From the NCBI RefSeq assembly GCF_949628215.1, contig NC_134282.1, positions 11,096,223 to 11,160,222 on the forward strand: 64,000 bases of DNA. Direction: 5' to 3'. Position 1 is the first letter of the stretch. Each line of letters starts with the position of its first letter. Shown one piece after another: positions 12,601 to 22,259 of the stretch. The DNA comes from Phalacrocorax aristotelis. Taxonomy: Eukaryota > Chordata > Aves > Suliformes > Phalacrocoracidae. The position numbers and the translations under genes are program-made. The notes below the pieces were generated by a model. That model searched no databases, was not told the origin of the DNA, and worked only from the letters and a program-made list of their open reading frames with translations.

Positions 12601-15600
12601 TTTTTTGTAAAAAATGACCATGGTTCTTCAAAATACCTCCTTATTCCATTAAACTATGCAATGTAAAGCTACCTGAGCTAGGTCTGAAGGGAGTTAATGC
12701 AACTAGCAACAAATACTATGAGTTTTCAAGTTGTATCTTTGTTGTGGTTTAACTCCAGCCAGCAACTAAGCCCCACACAGTCACTCACTCCCCACTGGTG
12801 GGATGGGGGAGAGAATCAGAAGGGTAAAAGTGAGAAAACCAGTGGGTTGAGATAAAGACAGTTTAATAGGTAAAGCAAAAGCTGTGTACGCAAGCAAAGC
12901 AAAACAAGGAATTCATTCACTGCCGCCCATGGGCAGGCAGGTGTTCAGCCATCTCCAGGAAAGCAGGGCTCCATCATGCTCAGTGGTTATTTGGGAAGAC
13001 AAATGTTTTCATTCCAAATGTCCCCCCCCCTTCCTTCTTTTTCCCCCAGCTCTGTATGCTGAGCATGACACCATATGGTGTGGGACATCCCTTTGGTTAG
13101 TTGGGGTCAGCTGTCCTGGCCGTGTCCCCTCCCAACCCCGTGTGCACCCCCAGCCCCTCGCTGGTGGGGTGGGTGAGAGGTAGAAAAGGCCTTGACTCTG
13201 TGTAAGCCCTGCTCGGCTGGAACTAAAACATCCCTGTGTTATCAATGCTGTTTCCAGCACAAATCCAAAACAGAGCCCCATACCAGCTACTGTGAAGAAA
13301 AGTAACTCTACCCCAGTCAAAACCAGTACAATTTTCTTATTGATAATTTTTTGTTAGTTTTCAAGTGGTTCTGCTAATTTAAATGAAGTAAAAGTTCAAA
13401 TAAAAGTATAAGGTTGCAGTCATATTTCTTTTCTCTCCACAGGACAACCTGGACTGATTGGCTTTCCAGGTCTACAGGGGTTACCTGGATCACCAGGTGC
13501 TACTATTGCTGGTCCAACAACAAGAGGGTTTATCTTTACCCGGCATAGCCAATCAACAAAGATTCCTTCATGCCCACATGGGACATCACAGATCTATGTT
13601 GGCTATTCACTGCTTTTTGTACAAGGAAATGAACGAGCACATGGACAAGATCTTGGTACTGTATTGGTAAAAATTTTCAGATCATTTTCTTTAGAGTCCA
13701 GTAATGCTAAGCTGTCATGAAACCAAACTCACAGTACGTGTCTAAGACGAACACTGGTTTCAAGCATCAGTCTCCAGAGTGGTCTCTGCTGCTCTCAGGC
13801 AATTCAGGAACCGTGGCTTGAAAGACACCTTTCTTTCCTGCGCTCCTATATTCCCTTTTTGCTATCCCTAGACATTTTGAGGAAGAATTCAGTTACTTGT
13901 GGGTCAATGTTTAGTATAAACGTTCACAAGATCTGCACAGGTCTGACAGTAACAACACAGGCTCTGAAAGACAATCTTGCTTTTCTGGAGACCAAATGGG
14001 ATGTTTTAGGGTGTCAAAAATGGCACCAGAAGCTTTTGTTTAAGCAGCTGAATCCCTGCCAGGGATGTCAGGGATAGATTCCATTCAAGAAGATATTACT
14101 GCTTTAACAGATTTTGTCCTTATCCCTTATTTTTACATAAATATATTTATATATACCATAAGCATTTTGCTTTCAGATAATTTCACTGTACAGACAATTC
14201 TCGTTATAGTTACTGTTTTACTTCTCACTATAGTGGATTGCATGCCATCATTTGTAGCTTCTGTTCATTCACTGCACTAAATGTAAATTCCTATCCGTCA
14301 CAAAACTCTCCTCTTTTGTCATTTAGGAACAGCTGGTAGTTGCTTGCAGAGATTTACTACCATGCCATTCTTATTCTGTAACACCAATGATGTTTGTAGT
14401 TTTGCTTCTCGCAATGACTATTCCTACTGGCTGTCAGCTGCAGCAGTAATGCCAGTAGACATGGAACCAATTTCTGGCAGGGCCCTAGAGTCCCATATAA
14501 GCAGGTAAGAGTATAAGAATTTTAGCTCTTCTGGCCTGGAACTATAAAGACTTCATAAACTCTTTTGAACGGCAAATCTTAGGCAAAGGCCTGTCCATCT
14601 CAGCCAGTACAAGCACTGTTTTTAACCACCTGATTTTTGATTACTCACCTGAATATGTTAGATATTCAGTGATATACTCTAAGAAAAGTTAGATTAAAGC
14701 TAGGGTCCCACCACAGGGCTTAATCGGCATAGATGACGTGAGAAGATGGCACACGATCCTACTGATTGTGGTGATGTTTTTTTAAAAACCTATTGTTGAG
14801 TATATTGGAGGCAGACTTAAATTAAATAAAGACAGCTTCATTATTTGGAATCAAGTTCCGCTTTCAATTATGTGTGATACATTTACTGTAGTTGGTGAAG
14901 AACATTGTAAGTTGGGGCTGAAGGTTCTCTGCTATGAAACACTGTTGTTGCAAATGTGGCCTTTTCTAGTTGCTTTAGAACAGCTAAGATGGATGAAGAG
15001 CATCTTAATAGGAAAAGCTCTAAAAGCAGGAAAGACCAAGAGAAGCAAAATCAAAGATGGGAAGGCAAGCTTTGCGCTCTGTCTTCTAGCCTGCCGTACC
15101 CCGTTGTTGCAATCTAGTAGCTCTGCTTCATAGTTTCTTTGTTTAGGAAATAAAGTTTACTTTTTCTAATCTTAGCAAATTAAAGGCACAGGGCTTTGAT
15201 CTAAACCATAACAACAGAAAGTAGTGATCACATGAAGAGGTAAAATAGAGCTTGTTCCTTCAGTAAAGGCAAAATTAGGAAGCTCAAATGTCCCAGGACT
15301 AATTCCCATATTACACCAATTTTTGTCTGGCGTTACTAGTAGAGGTTTCAAAGCATTTGTAAAACAAGGTATTTGGGTTACCTTCAATTTATTTATCTCC
15401 TCACGAAACAGTGAAAACCTATGTGAGTTGTAACATTTATAGTAAGCCCCGACATTAGGTAGGTACTATCCTAGAAAATAGAATTTTTGTCTGCTCTCTT
15501 GTTTTCCCTCATATCTGCACTGACTGCATGTGCATTTCTTCTTATAGGTGTGTTGTCTGTGAAGGAGCTGCAATGGTAATAGCCGTTCACAGCCAAACAA

Positions 15601-17168
15601 CTGTAGTTCCTGCATGTCCAGAAGGCTGGATATCTCTCTGGAAGGGTTTTTCTTTTGTTATGGTAAGGATATAAACACTTGTATTATTAATTCTGTGTCC
15701 TCTGACTTTCATTGGTGTTCATCTGCTCATACCTCATTTGCTAATTAATAATTGTTAGATTCTGGGTTTTTTTCCATTGCCAAGAAGCAGACAATAATTC
15801 TATTAACTCTAATTCAATGCCAGAAGCATTGATCTGTCTGCAAAAATAAGTGGCAGGAGGAAAAGGGGTAAGGATGGAGGGACAACCACAGGATTTTAGT
15901 CTGACAAAAATAACTGCATGCTCTCATTTTCATGTGTCATGCTAGGATGAAACAGGTTTGGGGAGTGGAGTGGTTAAACCTGTCCTGAACACAAATACAC
16001 CTCTCCTGGGATTTGGCTCTTAATAGTAGCAGGAGTAATAATAACAACAACCACAACAACAATAATAATAATCTTGGAAAAGAATGAGAGCATTTTTGCA
16101 GCATCTGGTTAAAATCACTTGCTTGTTTCCAACATCAGCAATTCTAAATGGTATCTTCTAGCCAATTTTCTACTGTCATATATTATTTTAGAGCTATTTC
16201 TACAACCACTTACCAATATTGGAGAAGGAAAATGCCGCCTTTGCTTTTTGTGTTTGGAGAAGCAATCAATGCAACAAAAGATGTGAACACATACAAGATA
16301 GGGGATTTGGCTTATTTGTAGTTCAGTTACTTTAGTCTTCAACTGGACAGAAACCAGCTGCTTTCTAGTCTTGCTACTGGTTACAGTTTCATGCCTTTTC
16401 ATGGAGCAGAAAAAGGCCTGGGCAGGGAGTTAAGAAATGCCATAACTGTGCTTGAATTTTCAGAAAGGTTCTGTGCTTCATTAGAAGTCTGATAAAACTC
16501 ATCTGTATTCATTTTGTTTTGTCCAAGATATACCCAGAACATATGCTATATTTTAGAAGGAGATTTTTCTTTTGTCTGCAGTTTACTAAAGGCTGATGGA
16601 CAAGTTCTCATTAAAAAATGTATTGGTGGTTACAGTATACAAGTGCCGGCTCAGAAGCTTCCGGCCAAGCATTGGCCTCTCCTGGATCTTGTTTGGAAGA
16701 ATTTCGAGCTATCCCATTCATAGAGTGCCATGGCAGGGGGACGTGCAACTACTACACAAATTCCTACAGCTTCTGGTTGGCATCGTTGAATCCAAGAAGA
16801 ATGTTCAGGTAAACTGTACTTCCCTGCATCCACACGCATCGTGTCCATGCTGCAAGTGCCCAAAGCGACAATAACTGCTTGCAGAGCATACGGGGGCTGC
16901 CCTAGTGATTCCCCTCCATTTAGACATCCCCCTTCATGAGGTTTGGGGTCATTCTGTAACACAAAAGTGCCTTGAGTGAGCCAAGGATTTCAATGTTGTT
17001 GTCAATAATTCCATATCCAAAATTTCATCATCTCTCCCTGTTTTTTTAAAGAAAAATGCAAATGTTTGTTTTCTTTCTTTTAGGAAACCTGTGCCACAGA
17101 CTTTGAAAGCAGGAGAACTAGAAAATATCATCAGCCGTTGTCAGGTCTGCATGAAGAGACCAGTCTAA
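524..17168 (+). CDS. COL4A3: COL4A3, collagen alpha-3(IV) chain, C-terminal 19 exons (5' end outside window)
   Basis: Type IV collagen alpha-3 assembles with alpha-4 and alpha-5 into the network of glomerular and other specialised basement membranes. Nineteen exons splice into one open frame of about 755 residues. The first 15 carry Gly-X-Y repeats with interruptions, and the last five build the NC1 trimerisation domain. The choice of alpha-3 over alpha-4 rests on NC1 strings such as [55 protein letters not shown]-like sequence and ISRCQVCMK, which follow mammalian alpha-3. NC1 exon sizes of 178, 115 and 173 nt also fit. Exons: 524-658, 1301-1399, 2748-2837, 3218-3357, 4389-4515, 4785-4865, 5831-5929, 6919-6969, 7951-8136, 8677-8807, 9261-9333, 10789-10860, 10983-11102, 12158-12256, 13443-13655, 14327-14504, 15548-15662, 16636-16808, 17084-17168. 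Most junctions split a Gly codon after its first G, as is usual for COL4 genes. The upstream half of the gene, and probably COL4A4, lie left of the window. Confidence 0.96.
1301..1399 (+). CDS. COL4A3: COL4A3 exon (2nd), collagenous
   Basis: The acceptor TTTGTTTTAG precedes an exon of 99 nt. It encodes repeats including [13 protein letters not shown] and GYEGLPGLP. The donor is CCAG|GTGTGG. A downstream GTATAC was rejected as donor because it would leave the Gly-X-Y frame. Confidence 0.92.
2748..2837 (+). CDS. COL4A3: COL4A3 exon (3rd), collagenous
   Basis: The exon has 90 nt with acceptor CATCTTGCAG. It encodes [16 protein letters not shown] and GNKGDMGIP. The donor CCAG|GTCACT is weak at positions +3 to +5, but it is the only one that keeps the triplet frame. 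Confidence 0.9.
3218..3357 (+). CDS. COL4A3: COL4A3 exon (4th), collagenous
   Basis: The acceptor is TTTTTCCAG. The exon encodes [13 protein letters not shown] through GPPGEPGPK. It ends at a codon boundary (AAG|GTATAA), one of two phase-0 junctions in this part of the gene. Confidence 0.93.
4389..4515 (+). CDS. COL4A3: COL4A3 exon (5th), collagenous
   Basis: The exon starts in phase 0 (CTCAG|GGAGAT) and encodes [16 protein letters not shown] through GETGGAGIP. The donor CCAG|GTATGT is near consensus. Confidence 0.94.
4785..4865 (+). CDS. COL4A3: COL4A3 exon (6th), collagenous
   Basis: The exon has 81 nt with acceptor TTCTTACAG. It encodes [15 protein letters not shown], a Cys-containing triplet (GCP) and GMTGLP. 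An internal Cys in the triple helix is a known type IV collagen trait. The donor is CCTG|GTATGG. Confidence 0.92.
5831..5929 (+). CDS. COL4A3: COL4A3 exon (7th), collagenous
   Basis: The exon has 99 nt with acceptor TAATTTGCAG and encodes [16 protein letters not shown] and [12 protein letters not shown]. The donor is CCAG|GTAACA. Confidence 0.93.
6919..6969 (+). CDS. COL4A3: COL4A3 exon (8th), collagenous, 51 nt
   Basis: This is the shortest exon in the window. Its acceptor is TTTAATAG and it encodes [16 protein letters not shown]. The one-residue offset at GRGIPG is a small break in the Gly-X-Y register. The donor AGAG|GTGAGT is near consensus. Confidence 0.9.
7951..8136 (+). CDS. COL4A3: COL4A3 exon (9th), collagenous
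   Basis: The exon has 186 nt with acceptor CACTTTGCAG. It encodes [19 protein letters not shown], an interruption around GMAIIGQKG, and GADGRP. The donor is CCAG|GTGTGT. Confidence 0.94.
8677..8807 (+). CDS. COL4A3: COL4A3 exon (10th), collagenous
   Basis: The acceptor is TTCTGTACAG. The exon encodes [12 protein letters not shown], a short interruption TPSM, then [13 protein letters not shown] through GPPGPK. It ends in phase 0 with donor AAA|GTCAGT. Confidence 0.92.
8886..8940 (+). repeat. A-rich tract with AAAAC repeats
   Basis: About 20 consecutive A are followed by CCAAAACAAAACCAAAACAAC. The tract lies in a COL4A3 intron. It could be a retroposon tail, but no element body was recognised upstream. 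Confidence 0.6.
9261..9333 (+). CDS. COL4A3: COL4A3 exon (11th), collagenous
   Basis: The exon has 73 nt and starts in phase 0 after TGATTTGCAG. It encodes [16 protein letters not shown] and GFPGVK. The donor is AAAG|GTATTA. Confidence 0.92.
9849..9975 (-). mobile_element. CR1 LINE 3' fragment
   Basis: The stretch opens with the doubled CAGAATCACAGAATC and continues TTGGAAGGGACCTCAGGGATCATCTAGTCCAACC in two parts. This is the reverse complement of the CR1 3' end with its 8-bp terminal repeats, so the element lies on the minus strand. It is a short 5'-truncated copy in a COL4A3 intron. Confidence 0.85.
10789..10860 (+). CDS. COL4A3: COL4A3 exon (12th), collagenous
   Basis: The exon has 72 nt with acceptor CTTTCTTAG and encodes [13 protein letters not shown] and GPRGPKGQR. 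The donor is CGTG|GTAACC. The intron to the next exon is only 122 bp. Confidence 0.92.
10983..11102 (+). CDS. COL4A3: COL4A3 exon (13th), collagenous
   Basis: The exon has 120 nt with acceptor TATGCTGCTAG. It encodes GPRGVSG, an interruption RVFSIP, then [13 protein letters not shown] and GIPGLQ. The donor is CAAG|GTGCTT. Confidence 0.92.
12158..12256 (+). CDS. COL4A3: COL4A3 exon (14th), collagenous
   Basis: The exon has 99 nt with acceptor TTATAATTTAG. It encodes [13 protein letters not shown] and [13 protein letters not shown] through GQR. The donor is AGAG|GTACAG. A solo LTR lies in the following intron. Confidence 0.93.
12740..13330 (+). mobile_element. solo LTR of an avian endogenous retrovirus (copy 1)
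   Basis: A 591-bp block starts TGTTGTGGTTTAAC and ends CCAGTACA, so it has TG...CA LTR ends. It is nearly the same along its length as 60508-61100. Flanking five-base strings ATCTT and ATTTT differ by one base and fit a decayed target-site duplication. No internal retroviral sequence adjoins it. It sits in the COL4A3 intron between the 14th and 15th exons of the window, in the same orientation as the gene by the TG...CA convention. The TG...CA ends alone do not prove orientation. Confidence 0.85.
13443..13655 (+). CDS. COL4A3: COL4A3 exon (15th), end of triple helix and start of NC1
   Basis: The last triplets ([10 protein letters not shown]) are followed from about 13520 by the start of NC1, [12 protein letters not shown] and then IPSCPHGT, which carries the first NC1 cysteine. 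In mammals this exon contains the major Goodpasture autoepitope region; here that stretch has several substitutions. The exon ends GQDL|G with donor GTACTG. Confidence 0.95.
14327..14504 (+). CDS. COL4A3: COL4A3 exon (16th), NC1
   Basis: The exon has 178 nt, matching the usual size of this NC1 exon. It contains three NC1 cysteines ([19 protein letters not shown]) and the [10 protein letters not shown] motif. The donor is GCAG|GTAAGA. Confidence 0.96.
15548..15662 (+). CDS. COL4A3: COL4A3 exon (17th), NC1
   Basis: The exon has 115 nt. It completes an Arg codon and reads [25 protein letters not shown] and [10 protein letters not shown]. It supplies three NC1 cysteines. The donor is ATG|GTAAGG. 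Confidence 0.96.
16030..16073 (+). repeat. imperfect AAC/AAT trinucleotide microsatellite
   Basis: The sequence runs through AATAATAACAACAACC and then AACAACAATAATAATAAT in a COL4A3 intron. Length variation would be expected. No function is seen. Confidence 0.7.
16636..16808 (+). CDS. COL4A3: COL4A3 exon (18th), NC1
   Basis: The exon has 173 nt with acceptor GGTTACAG. It starts [11 protein letters not shown] and contains [17 protein letters not shown] and [11 protein letters not shown], adding three NC1 cysteines. The donor is TCAG|GTAAAC. Confidence 0.96.
17084..17168 (+). CDS. COL4A3: COL4A3 last coding exon (19th in window), NC1 C-terminus
   Basis: The acceptor is TTCTTTTAG. The exon encodes [19 protein letters not shown], then QVCMKRPV and a TAA stop at 17166-17168. 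The final CxxC brings the NC1 cysteine count to 12, the full set. Confidence 0.96.
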
Positions 17169-19243
17169 ACAGTGGCCACTCTTGATGGAACATTAAACTC
17201 TGCTTTTATTACAAAAAATTGCCTAACTCTGAAGAGCTACAATTTATTGATGTCCAACTGCATCTGGAAAGAAAATCATAAATGGCCAGTGCAGCACTGT
17301 GGTGAGGTAGAGCAACAGTTTGACTTTTGTCTTTGGCAAATAACAAAGCACTTTGCTGGAGAAAGCTTGTAATGGCAGTCTGCAGGAACTTCTGCTGAAT
17401 GATGTCACTTCTAAGCTGCATCTTCATGATAAAACTATGGCATCATCAGATCTTTAATGAAAGATGTTAATGCTGCCTTGTGTCGTGTGCTTTTCAAACC
17501 GCAGGACAAACTAAATTGTCTAATGTCAGCTTACATATATATGTTAGGTTCAAAATGGATATAAATTAGGCTAAAATCTGGCACTTAGGAGAGATAGGGT
17601 TCAATAAGAAATATTTTCAGTGCACATTTAAATATCATTATTTATTTAGGGTTGTTTTGCTTTGGTTTTCTTGTCTGATAAACAAGTATCTCCCCAGTTA
17701 CCTCACCCTTCCTCTGGCTGGCAAACAGGAATACAGTCATTTTTGTATCACTGAATAGTGATGGTTCTTGACTAGCCAGACAGGGAGCCGCGCCATGCGC
17801 TGGGCAGGCAGCACAGTGGTGACACGCACTAGCTGTGCTCTCCAGAGTGACTGCAGCTAAGGGCTGGCTAATTGGAAGTGTATTGTTACATTCCATGGCT
17901 TTTGATACAGATCATGAGATCTTTTAAATTCTTCAAACATTGACAGTATTGGGCCTTTATTATGATCACATGCTTTTGTCTCTACTGAAGAACTATTTAG
18001 CATATCATAATTTGGGATTTTGATGGAATTAACAATTACTGCATGGCTCAAGGGCTCCCATGGCATTATCAGGTTATTACATGCCCATCAGGATGTGATC
18101 TCTATTTTATTCATAATAGAAAACAAAATATATAATATTCACTTTTTATAATAGTCCATTTAAAAATATTTATCACAAATTATATTCTGTATTTAAATAT
18201 TTATCACACATTTCTGCAAATGAAACTATTTAATCCATCCAGTTAAATGCACATGTCCAAAATTTAAAAAGACTGATATTTAAATTGTACCATCTGAGCA
18301 CTGACTTATACAAGAGAATCCAACTGTAAATGAATTTAAATACTTGAAAAGCACCTTCATTTACTCATATAACTTATATAAAATTGTAGCTCTGAGCGTT
18401 TTTTTAATATTTGTTACATTGCACTTGTAGGATTATTTAAAATTAACAAAGTTAACATTTAAAATGTTAATATTTTTAATACTTGCATAATCTTTCAGAA
18501 TTCCAGTATTTAGTGTTATAGAAAAAGCCTAATTCATCTGAATAGTTCTGTAAATGCATCATTTTAAATGTAGGGTCTAGCAATTCATTGAAAAAAAAAA
18601 AAAAGATTTCTCATTTAGATCTTTTTTAAGCCAGTGAAATTTTATATTTTTTCTGTTAAAATATTTGCACTGTGTTTGTCTGACTGAATTTTCAGTGTTA
18701 ACCTAATGCAGAAAAAGTTTCATCTGTGTTTCATGCCAGTATCTTCCAATGGAGCTGTGAAGATAGCGTTTACATGAACTGAATGGATATTTTAAAATTA
18801 GTGTTTGCTTGAACAGTCATAGTACTTCTGTTTGCAAGGTGTAATTGTGATTTTGCAGGCTTTTATGAAGAATGTCTTTGCAGATGCACTACTGATAAGG
18901 TATTAATGTCAAGCTAATATTTAGTCTTCCATTAGAACCAGGTTTGGGGATGGGGGCTGTTCTCTTTAAAACAATCATATACTAGGTTTTTCCATAAACT
19001 CTGAAGTGTGCTTTAAATTCTCAAAGATAAAATCCACACCCATTGCTTGTTAGGCTGTTGGGGTTTTTGTTGTTGTTTTTTTTCGTTGGTGTGGGTTTTT
19101 TTGTTAGTTTGGTTTGTTGTTTTGTGTTGGCTCCCCTGCGCCCCCCGCCCAATTAAGGCTCCTTACGGTCACCCAAAGGCATTGCATCCTGTATACAGTT
19201 GATGACTGTGGAGACCCTCATGTAAAATTGCTAGTAAAATAAA
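17169..19243 (+). other. COL4A3: COL4A3 3' UTR (extent inferred)
   Basis: AT-rich sequence without a gene follows the stop. The first convincing AATAAA is at 19238-19243, and a second at 19561-19566 could give a longer transcript. A poly(A) tract at 18590-18604 is a possible internal-priming site. The 3' boundary is inferred from these signals only. Confidence 0.6.
19238..19243 (+). promoter_or_regulatory. COL4A3: candidate poly(A) signal for COL4A3 (AATAAA)
   Basis: This is a canonical hexamer about 2.07 kb after the stop. An alternative lies at 19561-19566. Which one is used cannot be decided from sequence alone. Confidence 0.45.
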
Positions 19244-19599
19244 GAATATAAGTATCAGAGGTTGAAGTCTGCTGGAAATGGTCAGCAGACGATAATGTGT
19301 AAGGAGAAGGGAATGGATTGTGCTTTTAAAGTCCAAAGGTAAGTTACAAAGAGTTATGTCTCATAGTATAGCACATAACTCAAAGTTATGCCTTGTTCCC
19401 AGTTTTGGCTTCTGCTGCCCACTTACTGTGTGGCCTTCAACAAGTTCCTAAAAGGTTTTTATAAATAGCTTTACATTTTGAGTGCTCAAATGCAGTCTTT
19501 CTTTCAAAAGCATGACATACAACTGCAGGGATACATATGTTGATCAAGTTGGACACTGAAAATAAAAGAAAAACTAGCAAAAAGGTTCATATTACCTTC

Positions 19600-22250
19600 T
19601 GTCTGCAGGTGCAATCATTTTACTTCCCTACTGCTAATGATAGTTGTGAGGATTAGTTAACTCATGTCTGTAAATGCTTTGAGAGCCTTAACTGGAAAGT
19701 GCTGAAGAGATGCAAGGTGCTGTATTGTACTGAAAGAATGGAAGCATGAGAAATCAGAAATGAGCAAATAATGGGGGAGCAGAAAAAGGAGGAAAGCAAA
19801 CCTTCTGGTAAATAGAGCCAAATAAAAATATTTTGACTACATAAAAGACCCATTTCACTTGGGGTTTTTTTGTTATTCCCAGTGCTAATGATCTTTTCCA
19901 CAACCTATGTGTAATATTATTTACCTCCCCAAAAAAGTGTCATCTGATCAAAAGACAGTAGGTGGAGTTTGCCTTCAGAATGAGACTTACTCTCTTCTAC
20001 TTAGACTACACCAGAAGTCTAGCACTTCAGTATAGATACCCAAGCTGGACGCTCTCTTTCTTCCCAGACATATTTCTGCATAGAATACTGTGATGGGCTG
20101 GTGACAGACAGTGGTTTCGATCTGGAACAACTCAGCCATGTTCTTCTACTGCATTCATTTGTATTTTCTGCTGGATTCATATGCATGAAGCACAGGTGGG
20201 TGGCAAGTTGCTGTTGACAGAAATAGTATGAGAGAAAGGGTTGTGATGACAGTGAGGAAAAACTAGGAAGATGAAGGCTGGCTGATGGGGCCTTGAGCGC
20301 ACCAGCAGCCCCAGAGTACCCTGCCCAGCCTGGCCCTTCAACACAGGTCCAGGCGCTGCATCCAAGCTCCATCCCAGGCCCTGGCTGAGCTCTGCTGTAG
20401 GTAGACCCATGCCCAGTCATCTCCCCAACACTACCAACTTCACTTGTCTTTGGCCTGGGATCTGACTTGTCACTGTGCATTTGCCTGATGGTTGCTGGAC
20501 TGTGAACGGAACCTTTTACTGTCACCAGCCTGGCTCCGTGTTGCTGTGCCCAGTATGGTGGGGCTGTGCCCTTGTTGGAGAGGTCACTGCCCTGCCTAGG
20601 CTGGGGTTGTCTTCCTCCGTGGAAGGAAGCCACTCTTGCAGCTTGCTGCCAAACACTCACAACTTGCCTAGGGAACCACTGTAACTCCAGGTTCAAGAAA
20701 GGAAATGCCTGGCCACCAAGGAAGCCAAAACCTGTAAAAAATAAAAAAGAGTAGCAATTGTAGTATTTCCTCAGACAGAAGACAGCACCCAGAAGTATTC
20801 TCTAAGTGTACACAGACAAACAAGCAGATTGTGCGCATCAGAAAGAAAAGGATAAACCTAAATTTATCATCAAGATTTCAGTGTGAAAATAGGGAAGACA
20901 TAGCTGAAAATCAAGCTGATAGAAGTGTGTTGCATGCAGCATGAATCACTGAACAAGAAAATCAAGGATATCTGCAGAGAGGTCTGAAAACTCAAAGAAA
21001 ATTATTTGTGCTAGGATTTCTACACAGTGAAAAAAGGTGAAAAGGCATCCTGAAGGGGGTGAGGGTACAGCCTGATGCAATTCTGTTTGAGATCTGACAG
21101 CTACATGGGGCCTGGACAGGCTGACGTAGTCCAAGATCTACTAGTGGTAATTCATACATGATACTGCACTAGAAATCACAACCGGGGCTCTTCTGGAGAA
21201 TTTCCTATGGATTAGAAGAACCCAGGTGACTAGTCTGTGCCCGCTTTTATTGTGTGACCCCTGAATTTGAATAAATCATATTCAATGGGATAGAAATAGT
21301 TACATAACTGACCTCAACATAAAGTTATATATGGGGAACCATGGGAGAAGGACCATATTTCTAGCGTGCTTCAAGAACCAGTTTAGACCTTTTATAGGTC
21401 TGTGTTTGCTGTTTTTTTTGTTTTGTTTGTTTTTTAAGACTAAATCACTATTTATTGTAAATCTGAGAGCCTGGAGAAGTAAAACTGAGGAGGAGTATCC
21501 TACAGAATGATGGGGATTGCCTGCTAAGATGTGCTCAGGCCAACAATCTGTTTCAAGGATGTCAAATGTAAGATCATATACATTATTTGCCTTTGAGAAT
21601 TATCTCTAATGTTACACAACTTTTATTTTTATCTAGTAAGAGATTATATTTCAGGCTACTTTTGTCTGTAAAACAGTGCGTGTTGGTATTTGTGAAGAAC
21701 TGAATTAGCAAATTGCAGGCCTTGGATCAATATACCCTTCAATACTTCTGGCATTGCTACTCATTTTGACTTCCAAAATGTATTCTGACCATAAATGAAA
21801 ATATAAGGAAAGCTCAGAGGCTACTTTCCTCTCGTTAAAAAATGAACCTCTGTATATAGTAGCATTTTTCATTTTTCTGTATGGAATTGGAAAATTGATC
21901 GTTACCTACACCACAGGGAGGCAGCTGCTCTTAGGCAGCCTCTGCTGCCAGCCAGAGCCAGTTTCAGGAAGGGTGACCGAGCGGGGCCCTTGGAAGCGTT
22001 TTACGAACACAAGGAGAGGGCGCTCTGCCGTCAGAACTGACCCGCAGCTGGGTTTAACGGATGGCTCCGTCAACCACATTTGCTCACAAATTCTCTGTAC
22101 GACTAACGGGGTGGTGGTTGATACAGCAAAGACACTGTTTAACAGGACAGCCTCTGTGAAGTCCACCAGCTGGTAAGACCCGAACCTTCGCTAGCAGCCG
22201 GGTTTTTTGAAGTGTGGGGTTGCTTTTGAGCGGCAGCTCGGCAACTGCCC
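19600..22250. other. intergenic stretch between COL4A3 and MFF
   Basis: No exon with conserved protein content was found. The stretch holds a 678-bp minus-strand reading frame at 20019-20696, discussed in the findings, and otherwise AT-rich sequence that becomes GC-rich after about 21,900 towards the MFF CpG island. Confidence 0.6.
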
Positions 22251-22259
22251 ATCCTTCAG

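Noticed and set aside
12884-13183. Open frame of 99 codons, with a near-copy at 60654-60965
   Set aside because: Both lie wholly inside the solo LTRs. The similarity reflects the repeat, not a conserved protein.
16514-16723. Frame extending upstream of the COL4A3 exon at 16636 from ATG 16514
   Set aside because: The conserved NC1 sequence begins YTSAGSE at 16636 in a different frame after a valid acceptor. The upstream frame is intronic.
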